A stretch of 6,181 nucleotides of DNA from Agathobacter sp. Lineage in GTDB: Bacteria; Bacillota_A; Clostridia; Lachnospirales; Lachnospiraceae. A model generated the notes under the pieces. It saw only the letters and a program-made list of their open reading frames with translations, was not told the origin of the DNA and ran no database searches. The stretch covers positions 1 through 6,181 of the forward strand of contig JAGBEZ010000083.1 in assembly GCA_017936725.1 (NCBI GenBank). The letters run 5' to 3'. The translations under genes and the position numbers were made by a program. This document shows, one piece after another, positions 1 through 6,168 of this stretch (position 1 is its first letter; every line of letters starts with the position of its first letter).

Positions 1-289
1 ATAGAGGCTCTGCCGCCTCACCGAAATGTTCTTTTACCAAAACTCCCAACTCCACAATATCTCTTTCCCCATCGATTAACGGCCAGATAAAGCTGCCATT
101 TTCATCTAAATGAACTTGTGTATATTCGGGTTTCTTTAAAAGTTTCTGTGTAATTTTTTTCATAATACCCGTATTATGGACAAAAAGCGTTACCACACCA
201 TTCTCATCCGTTTCCCAACGCAAATCTTCTTTTCTCACAGGAATGTTTTCCAGATAGTTTTGATTTATTTCTTGTTTCTGTTTTGCCAT
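1..289 (-). CDS. PqqD-like small protein (RRE/winged-helix fold), partial at left edge
   Basis: Reading the complement from the ATG at 289-287 gives an open frame of 96 codons that runs off the left edge without a stop. The second half resembles the PqqD family: a strand region HLDENGSFIW (residues 60-69), then PLIDGERDIVEL (70-81), then a helix ending in KEHFGEAAEPL. The pattern 'LN/D-x-x-x-x-x-IW-x-L-I-DG-x-R-x-v-x-E-l' is the family hallmark. PqqD proteins are usually about 90-100 residues, so little of this one is probably missing unless it is fused to another domain. In known systems PqqD-like domains bind a precursor peptide and present it to a radical SAM or other modifying enzyme. No such enzyme or precursor is visible here. 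The start lies 14 bases after the OPT stop codon. AAGGG (303-299) sits 9 bases before the ATG and directly abuts that stop, so the gene is very likely co-transcribed and translationally close to the transporter. The function next to a transporter is unknown. Family assignment is good; role is open. Confidence 0.8.
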   Translation of the reverse strand, partial: MAKQKQEINQNYLENIPVRKEDLRWETDENGVVTLFVHNTGIMKKITQKLLKKPEYTQVHLDENGSFIWPLIDGERDIVELGVLVKEHFGEAAEPL

Positions 290-303
290 ATTTTTAAACC
301 CTT

Positions 304-2208
304 TTACTGCTTCCGTTTTTTCCAGATTGTAAATTTAAGCAAACAAAGAATCATAAGCGCAAATACCAAAAGGCTTAAAAGTTCTGGAATCGGTGATGCA
401 AATGCAACCATACCACTTAAATTAAATATTCCGTCAATACCAAGCACTGCAAAAATCGCAAGAACAATTCCCACAAGACCTTCACCGGCAATCATACCAG
501 AACAGTAAAGAATACCATCTGTTACTACTTCATCCTTATCTTTTTGCTTCATTTTGTCAAGGAAGAGACGAATCAATCCACCGATCATAATACATGCATT
601 TAACTGTACTGGTAGGTATACACCAATTGCAAATGGAAGCACTGGAAGTCCAAGGATTTCTACGACTACGGCAAGGCAAACACCAACTAAAACAAGTCCC
701 CATGGAAGATTTCCATCCATAACACCTTCTACAATCATCTTCATAAGAGTTGCCTGTGGTGCACCGAGTTCCTCTGAACCAAATCCCCAAGCAGAATCCA
801 ACAAATACAACACACCGCCAATTGCAATCGCCGAAGCTACTACACCGATTAATTCGGCATACTGCTGTTTCTTTGGTGTCGCACCAAGAAGATAGCCTGT
901 CTTTAAATCCTGTGATGTGTCACCAGCAAGCGCTGCAACAATACAAATAATAGAACCAATCGCAATCGCACCCTGCATTCCGCCAGTGCCAATGCTTCCT
1001 GTCATTTTCAGAATCAAAGTCGCAATCAGTAATGTCGCAATTGCCATACCCGAAACCGGATTATTCGAACTACCAACTAAGCCTACCATTCTTGAAGAAA
1101 CTGTTGCAAAGAAGAAGCCAAACACTACTACAATTACCGCACCAAGGAAGGATACCGGAATCACTGGAAGCAACCAAATCAACAGTATCAGAACAAGGAT
1201 ACTTGCAAGGATTACTTTCATATTGATATCCTGTTCGGTACGAAGTGTAGATGTTGTTCCTACACCATTTTTGATGCTTTTCATAGAATCTTTAAATGTA
1301 GTAATAATAAGCGGTAATGATTTTACAAGGCTGATGATACCACCTGCAGCAAGAGCACCCGCTCCAATATAACGAATATAACTACTCCAGATTCCACTTG
1401 CTCCGTCTGCGGCAAAAATATCTGCAATTGACTCCGTTCCTGGATAAAGAACTGTATCCGCGCCAAAAAGTACAATCAGTGGAATAAATACCATCCAACT
1501 TACTACACCTCCGGCAAACATATAAGAAGAAATTTTTGGTCCACAAATATAACCAACAGACATAACTGCCGGATAAATCTGTGTTCCAATTTCACCTGCA
1601 AATCCTTTGAAACGAAGGGATACTTCGCTTGGAACAAGTTTTAATCCGTCGATAATAAATTTAAAAGCGCCAGCAATGCCCATTCCAGCAAATACTGTAG
1701 TCGCATTCGCACCGCCTTCTTCACCTGCCAAAAGAACCTCTGCGCATGCCTGTCCTTCTGGATAAGGCAACGTTCCATGTTCTTTAACAATCAACGCATT
1801 TCTAAGTGGTACCATAAAGAATACACCAAGCAATCCTCCAAGAAGTGCTATCGTGGTAATCTCCACAATACTTGGTTTGTCCATCACACCTTCAGATGCC
1901 CACAGGAACAATGCAGGCAATGTAAATATTGCACCTGCCGCAACCGATTCTCCTGCAGAACCACCTGTCTGAACAATATTACTCTCCAAGATGGAGTTCT
2001 TCTTCATAATGATACGAATCACTCCCATAGAGATAACCGCTGCAGGAATAGATGCTGACACTGTCATACCAACACGAAGTCCTAAGTATGCATTCGCCGC
2101 ACCAAAAATAACAGCAAGTATAATTCCTATCACAATGGAGGTCACTGTAAGCTCCGGCGTGACTTTTTCTGCCGGAATATATGGTTTAAATTCATTTTTA
2201 TTTTCCAT
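304..2208 (-). CDS. OPT-family oligopeptide/metal-chelate transporter
   Basis: This 634-residue, very hydrophobic protein is an integral membrane carrier of the OPT (oligopeptide transporter) family, a group of proton-coupled importers of small peptides or metal chelates. Visible family blocks are an N-terminal cytosolic lead EFKPYIPAEKVTPELT (6-21), a first membrane segment around 22-44, GGSAGESVAAGAIFTLPAL (82-100), GTLPYPEGQACAEVL (145-159), SSNNPVSGM (380-388), GDTSQDLKTGYLLGATP (429-445), LPVLPFAIGVYLPV (521-534) and SGMIAGEGLVGI (570-581). Many further hydrophobic segments are spread along its length, and the C-terminus is basic (KFTIWKKRKQ). The length is normal for bacterial members. 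The ATG is preceded by AGAGGGT (2220-2214), 5 bases upstream, which supports this start. It has its own promoter and is followed 14 bases later by the PqqD-like gene. Substrate cannot be read from the sequence: peptides and peptide-like metal chelates are both known in the family. No binding-protein or ATPase genes are next to it, as expected for a secondary carrier. Confidence 0.95.
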   Translation of the reverse strand: MENKNEFKPYIPAEKVTPELTVTSIVIGIILAVIFGAANAYLGLRVGMTVSASIPAAVISMGVIRIIMKKNSILESNIVQTGGSAGESVAAGAIFTLPALFLWASEGVMDKPSIVEITTIALLGGLLGVFFMVPLRNALIVKEHGTLPYPEGQACAEVLLAGEEGGANATTVFAGMGIAGAFKFIIDGLKLVPSEVSLRFKGFAGEIGTQIYPAVMSVGYICGPKISSYMFAGGVVSWMVFIPLIVLFGADTVLYPGTESIADIFAADGASGIWSSYIRYIGAGALAAGGIISLVKSLPLIITTFKDSMKSIKNGVGTTSTLRTEQDINMKVILASILVLILLIWLLPVIPVSFLGAVIVVVFGFFFATVSSRMVGLVGSSNNPVSGMAIATLLIATLILKMTGSIGTGGMQGAIAIGSIICIVAALAGDTSQDLKTGYLLGATPKKQQYAELIGVVASAIAIGGVLYLLDSAWGFGSEELGAPQATLMKMIVEGVMDGNLPWGLVLVGVCLAVVVEILGLPVLPFAIGVYLPVQLNACIMIGGLIRLFLDKMKQKDKDEVVTDGILYCSGMIAGEGLVGIVLAIFAVLGIDGIFNLSGMVAFASPIPELLSLLVFALMILCLLKFTIWKKRKQ

Positions 2209-2270
2209 GTTCTACCCTCTTTTCTTTTCCTTTTTTATTACTATTTTATAATAATAAATTAAGTTTTTTT

Positions 2271-2299
2271 ATTTTAGCATATTTTTTCTTTGATTTCCA
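2271..2299 (-). promoter_or_regulatory. Predicted promoter of the OPT-pqqD-like unit
   Basis: On the minus strand TGGAAA (2299-2294, 4 of 6 matches to the -35 consensus) is separated by 17 bases from TAAAAT (2276-2271, 5 of 6). The -10 element is preceded by TG one base upstream (TGC-TAAAAT), an extended -10 that would compensate for the weaker -35. Transcription would start near 2264, giving a leader of about 55 nt. It lies downstream of the rny terminator, so the transporter has an independent start. Confidence 0.6.
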
Positions 2300-2333
2300 C
2301 TAATAACACAAAAAGCTTTTATGGAATATTGTG

Positions 2334-2348
2334 GTATCACGGTTATAC
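2334..2348. promoter_or_regulatory. Near-palindrome upstream of the OPT promoter, possible operator
   Basis: GTATCACGGTTATAC is a 15-base near-palindrome around a central G, with 6 of 7 base pairs symmetrical (half-site GTATnAC). Its centre lies about 77 bases upstream of the predicted transporter start site, which suits an activator more than a blocking repressor. I do not recognise the regulator. It does not fit the CcpA cre or CodY consensus. Confidence 0.35.
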
Positions 2349-2366
2349 TAAATATATCGCAAAATT

Positions 2367-2419
2367 AAAAAGGCCAAAAATCCTTGATTTTACATTCAAT
2401 CATAAGATTTTCGGCCTTT
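2367..2419 (-). terminator. Intrinsic terminator of rny
   Basis: Starting 20 bases after the rny stop codon, the minus-strand transcript can form a hairpin. AAAGGCC (2419-2413) pairs with GGCCTTT (2375-2369), and pairing extends through the A/T-rich GAAAATCTT and AAGGATTTTT arms on each side of the loop, with one mismatch and one bulge. The 3' arm runs straight into TTTTTAATTTT, an adequate U-rich tail. The structure separates rny from the transporter unit. Confidence 0.85.
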
Positions 2420-2438
2420 GTCTTTGAAAAACTAAAAC

Positions 2439-3992
2439 TTATTTTGCGTAATCTACTACGCGAGATTCACGAATGACATTTACCTTAATCTGACCTGGAT
2501 AATCAAGTTCAGCTTCAATCTGTTTTGAAATATCACGAGCCATAAGAATCATGTCCGCATCGCTAATCTGTTCAGGAACTACCATAATACGAATCTCTCT
2601 ACCCGCCTGGATAGCAAAAGATTTTTCTACTCCCTTATAACCATTTGAGATGTCTTCTAACTGTTTGAGACGGTTAGAATATGTTTCCAAGGTTTCTCTT
2701 CTAGCACCTGGTCTAGCTGCACTGATGGTATCAGCCGCTTGTACAAGACATGCAATAAGAGAAGTTGGTTCTACGTCGCCGTGATGTGATTCTACTGCAT
2801 TAATCACAAGGGCAGACTCTTTATATTTTTTACACAATTCGACACCAAGCTGAATGTGTGAACCTTCCATATCGTGGTCAACAGATTTACCAATATCATG
2901 TAATAAACCTGCTCTCTTTGCGATACGTACATCTTCACCAATCTCAGCCGCAAGTAAACCTGCCAACTGAGCAACTTCAATCGAATGCTTAAGTGCATTC
3001 TGTCCGTAGCTTGTTCTAAATTTCATCTTACCAAGTAAGCGAATCAGTTCAGGATGTAATCCATGAATGCCTACTTCGAGGGCAGCTGCTTCACCTTCTT
3101 CACGAATCATGACTTCAACTTCTTTTTGAGCTTTTTCTACCATTTCTTCGATACGAGCTGGGTGAATACGGCCATCTACAACTAATTTTTCCAAAGCAAT
3201 ACGAGCAACTTCTCTACGAATTGGGTCGAAGCTTGAAAGGATAACTGCTTCTGGTGTATCGTCGATAATTAAATCAACACCTGTCATTGTTTCGAGTGTA
3301 CGAATATTACGTCCTTCTCTACCAATGATACGTCCTTTCATTTCGTCATTTGGAAGCTGTACTACAGAAATTGTAGTTTCTGTCACATGATCTGCCGCAC
3401 ATTTCTGAATTGCTGTAACGACACAATCTTTTGCTTTCTTCGCAGCTTCTTCTTTTGCTTTGTTTTCTAATTCTTTGATTAATTTTGCAGTATCAAGTTT
3501 AACATCTTCTTCAATGGTCTTCAAAAGATATTCTTTTGCTTGTTCGGAGGTTAATCCAGAGATTCTTTCTAGTTCCTGTATGCGCTGTTCATTTAAAGCA
3601 GCAATTTCTGCCTTCTGTTTGTTTAATTCTTCTTCTTTTGCTGTAAAGTTCGCTTCGCGTTTTTCCATTGCTTCAAGCTTTTTGTCCAGGTTTTCTTCTT
3701 TCTGAACAATACGGCTCTCATTACGCTGAATCTCTTTTCTACGCTCTTTGATTTCTTTGTCGAGTTCATTCTTAGCACGAATAGACTCTTCTTTAATCTC
3801 AAGCAAAGATTCACGTTTCTTGGTTTCTGCGGTCTTTACTGCATCATCAATGATTTCTCTAGCACGTTCTTCTGCGTTACCGATTTTGGATTTTGCTGAA
3901 TTTCTGTGATAATTCGTAGAAGCAACCCAAACAATTCCACCTGTAATCGCAGCAACGACTATACAAATCACTACAACAAGAATTGGATCCAT
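2439..3992 (-). CDS. rny: Ribonuclease Y (membrane-anchored endoribonuclease)
   Basis: RNase Y begins bulk mRNA decay in Firmicutes by single-strand endonucleolytic cleavage at the cytoplasmic face of the membrane. The 517-residue product has the full family layout and nearly the usual length of about 520. It has an N-terminal membrane anchor (about residues 3-24, [16 protein letters not shown]), then a long charged coiled coil rich in Glu, Lys and Arg (about 28-185). A KH RNA-binding domain follows (about 210-275) with the GxxG loop IIGREGRN (222-229). The HD metal-dependent hydrolase domain (about 330-430) shows H336, the H365-D366 pair in LLHDIGK, H403-H404 and D421. The C-terminal domain ends at VVDYAK. 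All metal-binding residues expected of an active enzyme appear present. The ATG follows AGGAGG with a 9-base spacer. It lies downstream of recX with its own promoter and terminator, so it is probably a single-gene unit. The recA-rny neighbourhood is common in Firmicutes, and known genomes give no firm reason for it. Confidence 0.97.
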   Translation of the reverse strand: MDPILVVVICIVVAAITGGIVWVASTNYHRNSAKSKIGNAEERAREIIDDAVKTAETKKRESLLEIKEESIRAKNELDKEIKERRKEIQRNESRIVQKEENLDKKLEAMEKREANFTAKEEELNKQKAEIAALNEQRIQELERISGLTSEQAKEYLLKTIEEDVKLDTAKLIKELENKAKEEAAKKAKDCVVTAIQKCAADHVTETTISVVQLPNDEMKGRIIGREGRNIRTLETMTGVDLIIDDTPEAVILSSFDPIRREVARIALEKLVVDGRIHPARIEEMVEKAQKEVEVMIREEGEAAALEVGIHGLHPELIRLLGKMKFRTSYGQNALKHSIEVAQLAGLLAAEIGEDVRIAKRAGLLHDIGKSVDHDMEGSHIQLGVELCKKYKESALVINAVESHHGDVEPTSLIACLVQAADTISAARPGARRETLETYSNRLKQLEDISNGYKGVEKSFAIQAGREIRIMVVPEQISDADMILMARDISKQIEAELDYPGQIKVNVIRESRVVDYAK

Positions 3993-3994
3993 AC

Positions 3995-4007
3995 AGGAGC
4001 ACCTCCT
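3995..4007 (-). promoter_or_regulatory. rny ribosome binding site inside a small inverted repeat
   Basis: The minus strand carries AGGAGGTGCTCCT just upstream of the rny ATG. The Shine-Dalgarno core AGGAG (4007-4003) is perfectly complementary to CTCCT (3999-3995), leaving a 3-base loop. The ribosome binding site is strong in sequence and correctly spaced (9 bases), but it can fold on itself in a 5-bp, GC-rich stem. Whether the stem forms in vivo and lowers translation is inference. Confidence 0.6.
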
Positions 4008-4042
4008 TTATTTAATTTTCATTGTACATATAAAGATAAAAT

Positions 4043-4069
4043 CACGCTATACAATAACACCATAGTGTG
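4043..4069 (-). other. Possible hairpin in the rny leader RNA
   Basis: In the predicted leader of about 100 nt, CACACTAT (4069-4062) can pair with ATAGCGTG (4050-4043), with 7 of 8 pairs and an 11-base loop. It is followed by a moderately U-rich stretch (ATTTTATCTTTA). The stem is short and has one mismatch, so it could be chance. It is recorded because it lies between the rny promoter and the self-complementary ribosome binding site. Confidence 0.3.
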
Positions 4070-4100
4070 CTTTTACATGTTCATAGTTTACAACATATTG

Positions 4101-4129
4101 ATTTTATACTCTTTCACGAGAGATGTCAA
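4101..4129 (-). promoter_or_regulatory. Predicted promoter of rny
   Basis: On the minus strand a perfect -35 TTGACA (4129-4124) is followed, after exactly 17 bases, by TAAAAT (4106-4101, 5 of 6 matches). This is a typical vegetative sigma-A promoter. Transcription would begin near 4094, leaving an untranslated leader of about 100 nt. The -35 box begins only 17 bases after the recX terminator hairpin, so the two units are tightly packed. No full LexA box is present, which suggests that rny is not under SOS control. Confidence 0.85.
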
Positions 4130-4146
4130 GTCCAATATCTAGTAAA

Positions 4147-4170
4147 ACAGACTGGCTAAAACCAGTCTGT
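4147..4170 (-). terminator. Terminator hairpin overlapping the 3' end of recX
   Basis: A perfect 9-bp stem, ACAGACTGG (4170-4162) with CCAGTCTGT (4155-4147), encloses a 6-base loop on the minus strand. The 3' arm is followed by a short T run (TTTTAC when counted with the last arm base). The 5' arm is the last recX codons (T-D-W), and the TAG stop (4158-4156) lies in the loop. The stem is strong but the U tract is short, so termination may be incomplete. Confidence 0.75.
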
Positions 4171-4785
4171 TCCCGTGCGTTTCATTTCTTTTAAAATATC
4201 ATTGCTTCGAAATCCTCGTCGGAGCAAATAATTATACGTGCGACGAAATTCACCCTCATCTGAATTGTCACTAGAGAAACGCTTTTTCTCTAGTAGACTA
4301 CGAATCTGTACGGATTCATCTGTATCATATTCTTCCTCGATAGCATTTGAAATGAGTTCCCTTGCTACCCCTTTCGATAACAATTTAAGTTTAATCTGTT
4401 GACGACTCATCTTGTCCTTTTTGTATCTTGTGAAAGTGCGTGCATAACGTTCATCATCTAAATAATGAAAATGCTTTACATATTCGATAGCATCATCGAT
4501 ACACCTTTGGGGATATTCGGACGCTGTAAGTTTTTCACGAAGCTGCTGTTCTGTTCGATCCATCTGTTCTAGCAGATGTAAAGCTCTTTTCTTCGCTCGC
4601 TTCCCTACAATTTCACATAGAATTTTCTCATATATCTCATGTGAAATGTATGTACCGGGCTCTAAATGCAGTCCCCGAATCTCCGAAAAATATAGAACAC
4701 AGCTTTCTCCGTTTTCAAAACGAATACGTTGCTTTCCTTTTTCTAATTTTTCAAATGAAATGACTTGTATTTGTTCAGTACTCAT
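4156..4785 (-). CDS. recX: RecX, regulatory protein modulating RecA
   Basis: RecX binds RecA filaments on single-stranded DNA and limits or reshapes their assembly, so it tunes recombination and the SOS response. From the ATG at 4785 the product has 209 residues. An N-terminal beta-rich part (about 5-60, VISFEKLEKGKQRIRFENGE) is followed by the RecX helical repeats from about residue 64. These include KRALHLLEQMDRTEQQLREKL (first repeat) and the signature YLDDERYARTF (108-118). RQQIKLKLLSKGVARELI follows (second repeat), then RRTYNYLLRRGFRSNDILKEM (third). The protein is basic and otherwise complete. A GTG at 4794 would add three residues (MLR) in the same frame. I prefer the ATG because TAGGTG (4797-4792) sits 6 bases before it, and the GTG is itself part of that ribosome binding site. 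The gene begins 22 bases after the recA stop with no promoter between, so it is co-transcribed with recA and shares its SOS control. Its end is embedded in the terminator hairpin. Confidence 0.93.
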   Translation of the reverse strand: MSTEQIQVISFEKLEKGKQRIRFENGESCVLYFSEIRGLHLEPGTYISHEIYEKILCEIVGKRAKKRALHLLEQMDRTEQQLREKLTASEYPQRCIDDAIEYVKHFHYLDDERYARTFTRYKKDKMSRQQIKLKLLSKGVARELISNAIEEEYDTDESVQIRSLLEKKRFSSDNSDEGEFRRTYNYLLRRGFRSNDILKEMKRTGTDWF

Positions 4786-4807
4786 CCTAAGCACCTACCA
4801 TTTCAAA

Positions 4808-5851
4808 TTATTCGTCATCTTCTACGCTAGAAGGATCCACCTCTGCTACATCTTCTGGATGAGAGAAATAGTGTTCACGTACTTTTTCTTCAATCATGTC
4901 ACGGAAGGCTGGATTTTCTCTCAGATAATTCTTTGCATTTTCGCGGCCCTGACCAATCTTATCTCCTTCATATGCATACCATGCACCTGATTTGTTGATA
5001 ATACCAACATTTGCAGCTAAATCAAGAATATCTCCTTCTCTAGAGATTCCCTGACCAAACATAATATCAAACTCTGCTTCCTTAAATGGTGGAGCTACTT
5101 TATTTTTTACGACCTTTACTCTCGTATGGTTACCAATAACCTCACCAGCCTGTTTGAGTGCTTCTACTCTACGAACATCCAAACGTACAGATGAATAGAA
5201 TTTCAGTGCACGACCACCTGTTGTAGTCTCTGGATTACCAAACATAACGCCTACCTTCTCACGTAACTGATTGATAAAGATAACGATACAGTTGGACTTG
5301 CTGATAACACCTGTAAGCTTACGAAGTGCCTGGCTCATAAGGCGTGCCTGCAAACCTACGTGTGAATCACCCATATCACCATCAATTTCAGCCTTAGGAA
5401 CCAAAGCAGCTACTGAGTCCACGATAACAATGTCTACTGCTCCAGAACGAACCATTGTTTCTGTAATCTCTAATGCCTGTTCGCCACAGTCTGGCTGTGA
5501 AATATAGAGATTATCAATGTCTACACCTATATTTTTTGCGTAAGCAGGGTCTAATGCATGTTCTGCATCAATGAAACCTGCAATACCACCAGCTTTCTGT
5601 ACTTCTGCTACACAGTGAAGGGCTACTGTGGTTTTACCAGAAGATTCTGGTCCGTAAATCTCTATAATACGTCCCTTTGGAAGTCCGCCTAAGCCTAATG
5701 CGATATCCAAGCTCAATGAACCTGTAGGTACCGTCTCAACATTCATATTCGCTGCATTTTCGCCTAATTTCATAACAGAACCTTTTCCATACTGTTTCTC
5801 AATCTGGGCGATTGCTGCATCCAATGCTCTTAATTTATCTTCTCTTGCCAT
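4808..5851 (-). CDS. recA: RecA recombinase
   Basis: RecA polymerises on single-stranded DNA, catalyses ATP-dependent homologous pairing and strand exchange, and stimulates LexA self-cleavage. The 347-residue product is complete. It has an N-terminal polymerisation helix (about 3-20, [20 protein letters not shown]), Walker A GPESSGKT (67-74), and the catalytic glutamate E96 in [13 protein letters not shown]. Walker B is [13 protein letters not shown] (141-153), followed by the L1 region [20 protein letters not shown] (155-174). The end of the core strand is FINQLREK, followed by the L2 DNA-binding loop with [17 protein letters not shown] (205-221). The C-terminal domain ends in an acidic tail ([11 protein letters not shown]), as in most RecAs. 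No substitution in key residues is evident. The ATG is preceded by AAGGAG (5868-5863) with an 11-base spacer, slightly long but acceptable. An upstream consensus promoter and paired LexA boxes indicate SOS regulation. recX follows in the same unit. Confidence 0.99.
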   Translation of the reverse strand: MAREDKLRALDAAIAQIEKQYGKGSVMKLGENAANMNVETVPTGSLSLDIALGLGGLPKGRIIEIYGPESSGKTTVALHCVAEVQKAGGIAGFIDAEHALDPAYAKNIGVDIDNLYISQPDCGEQALEITETMVRSGAVDIVIVDSVAALVPKAEIDGDMGDSHVGLQARLMSQALRKLTGVISKSNCIVIFINQLREKVGVMFGNPETTTGGRALKFYSSVRLDVRRVEALKQAGEVIGNHTRVKVVKNKVAPPFKEAEFDIMFGQGISREGDILDLAANVGIINKSGAWYAYEGDKIGQGRENAKNYLRENPAFRDMIEEKVREHYFSHPEDVAEVDPSSVEDDE

Positions 5852-5910
5852 AATCTGTTTTTCTCCTTTATGATTTCTTTTTCATTCCTAATCATACATT
5901 TGTCGCAATC

Positions 5911-5924
5911 AAAACATTTGTTCG
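5911..5924 (-). promoter_or_regulatory. LexA (SOS) box 1 of recA
   Basis: On the minus strand CGAACAAATGTTTT matches 13 of 14 positions of the Bacillus-type LexA/DinR consensus CGAACRNRYGTTYC. It lies about 21-34 bases downstream of the predicted recA transcription start, where bound LexA would block elongation or promoter escape. It directly abuts box 2. Confidence 0.85.
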
Positions 5925-5938
5925 CGAACATTTGTTTG
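5925..5938. promoter_or_regulatory. LexA (SOS) box 2 of recA
   Basis: CGAACATTTGTTTG (plus strand) matches 12 of 14 consensus positions in either orientation. It begins at the base after box 1, so the core AACATTTGTT occurs twice with a 14-base period. It covers roughly +7 to +20 relative to the predicted recA start. Together the two boxes make a strong case for SOS control of recA-recX. Confidence 0.85.
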
Positions 5939-5951
5939 CTTTCTTGTTTTT

Positions 5952-5980
5952 ATAATAGTATAAATGTTCCTCCTTGTCAA
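5952..5980 (-). promoter_or_regulatory. Predicted promoter of recA-recX
   Basis: On the minus strand a perfect -35 TTGACA (5980-5975) is followed, after 17 bases, by TATTAT (5957-5952, 5 of 6). The start site would be near 5945, immediately before the LexA boxes, giving a leader of about 95 nt. The spacer contains GAACATTT (5969-5962), identical to half of LexA box 2, but its second half is not conserved. Confidence 0.9.
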
Positions 5981-6031
5981 CAATTAAATTTTAATATTTT
6001 CACTGGGTAATAATCTGGACACAGTCATTAG

Positions 6032-6043
6032 AACAAATTTGTT
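6032..6043. repeat. Perfect 12-bp palindrome AACAAATTTGTT
   Basis: AACAAATTTGTT reads the same on both strands. It lies about 52 bases upstream of the recA -35 box and about 126 bases before the divergent start codon, so it could be an operator for either side. It resembles a LexA box (GAAC...GTTT), but the spacing between half-sites is 6 bases instead of 4, so I do not call it one. Confidence 0.5.
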
Positions 6044-6052
6044 TAATTGTAA

Positions 6053-6104
6053 AAGTAAATGCAACTTTTTCTCTACATATGACCTTGCAAACTTGCATTT
6101 ACTT
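6053..6104. repeat. 12-bp inverted repeat with a 28-base gap
   Basis: AAGTAAATGCAA (6053-6064) and TTGCATTTACTT (6093-6104) are perfect reverse complements. After one mismatch the pairing could continue for three A/T pairs. There is no T run after the 3' arm on either strand, so it does not look like a terminator. It may be a pair of binding sites for a regulator of the divergent gene, or a structure in a longer transcript. Confidence 0.6.
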
Positions 6105-6133
6105 CTGCAAACCCGTCATATTTCATGTAAAAT
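6105..6133 (+). promoter_or_regulatory. Weak candidate promoter of the divergent plus-strand gene
   Basis: TAAAAT (6128-6133) is a good -10 candidate. The hexamer 17 bases upstream, CTGCAA (6105-6110), matches the -35 consensus at only 3 of 6 positions, so an activator may be needed if this is the real promoter. The start would be near 6140, about 29 bases before the start codon. The -35 would lie just at the edge of the inverted repeat. Confidence 0.35.
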
Positions 6134-6156
6134 ATTCTTGCAGCTGCTTAATTAAG

Positions 6157-6163
6157 AAAGGAG
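6157..6163 (+). promoter_or_regulatory. Ribosome binding site of the plus-strand gene
   Basis: AAAGGAG is followed by a 5-base spacer (CTTAT) and ATG at 6169. The match to the Shine-Dalgarno consensus is strong, and it is the main reason for calling a gene at the very edge of the window. Confidence 0.75.
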
Positions 6164-6168
6164 CTTAT

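Larger units (their letters stand above)
5852..6168. other. Divergent intergenic region between recA and the plus-strand gene
   Basis: This 317-bp AT-rich stretch holds no gene that I can support. From left to right it contains the recA leader with LexA boxes, the recA promoter, and an AT-rich stretch around 5981-6000. A perfect 12-bp palindrome (6032-6043) and a 12-bp inverted repeat (6053-6064 with 6093-6104) follow. It ends with the leader and ribosome binding site of the divergent gene. Confidence 0.8.

Noticed and set aside
917..1372. A 151-codon open frame on the plus strand inside the transporter gene, along with shorter ones nearby
   Set aside because: They are antisense to a gene with clear OPT motifs, have no family resemblance or convincing ribosome binding site, and look like by-products of codon bias.
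2331..2350. CcpA cre site upstream of the transporter
   Set aside because: With the central CG aligned, most consensus positions fail, including the TG of the left half-site.
3460..3705. Plus-strand 81-codon open frame opposite the RNase Y coiled coil
   Set aside because: Its Ser/Phe-rich composition is simply the antisense reading of Glu/Lys-rich coiled-coil codons.
4075..4082. GAACATGT in the rny leader as a LexA site
   Set aside because: Only one half-site is present; the next four bases are AAAA, not GTTC-like, so SOS control of rny is not supported.
4786..4794. Upstream GTG start for recX, adding three residues
   Set aside because: The GTG is part of the TAGGTG ribosome binding site that is well spaced for the ATG at 4785, so the ATG is the better start.
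6031..6044. GAACAAATTTGTTT as a third recA LexA box
   Set aside because: The half-sites are separated by 6 bases, while LexA/DinR boxes have 4.
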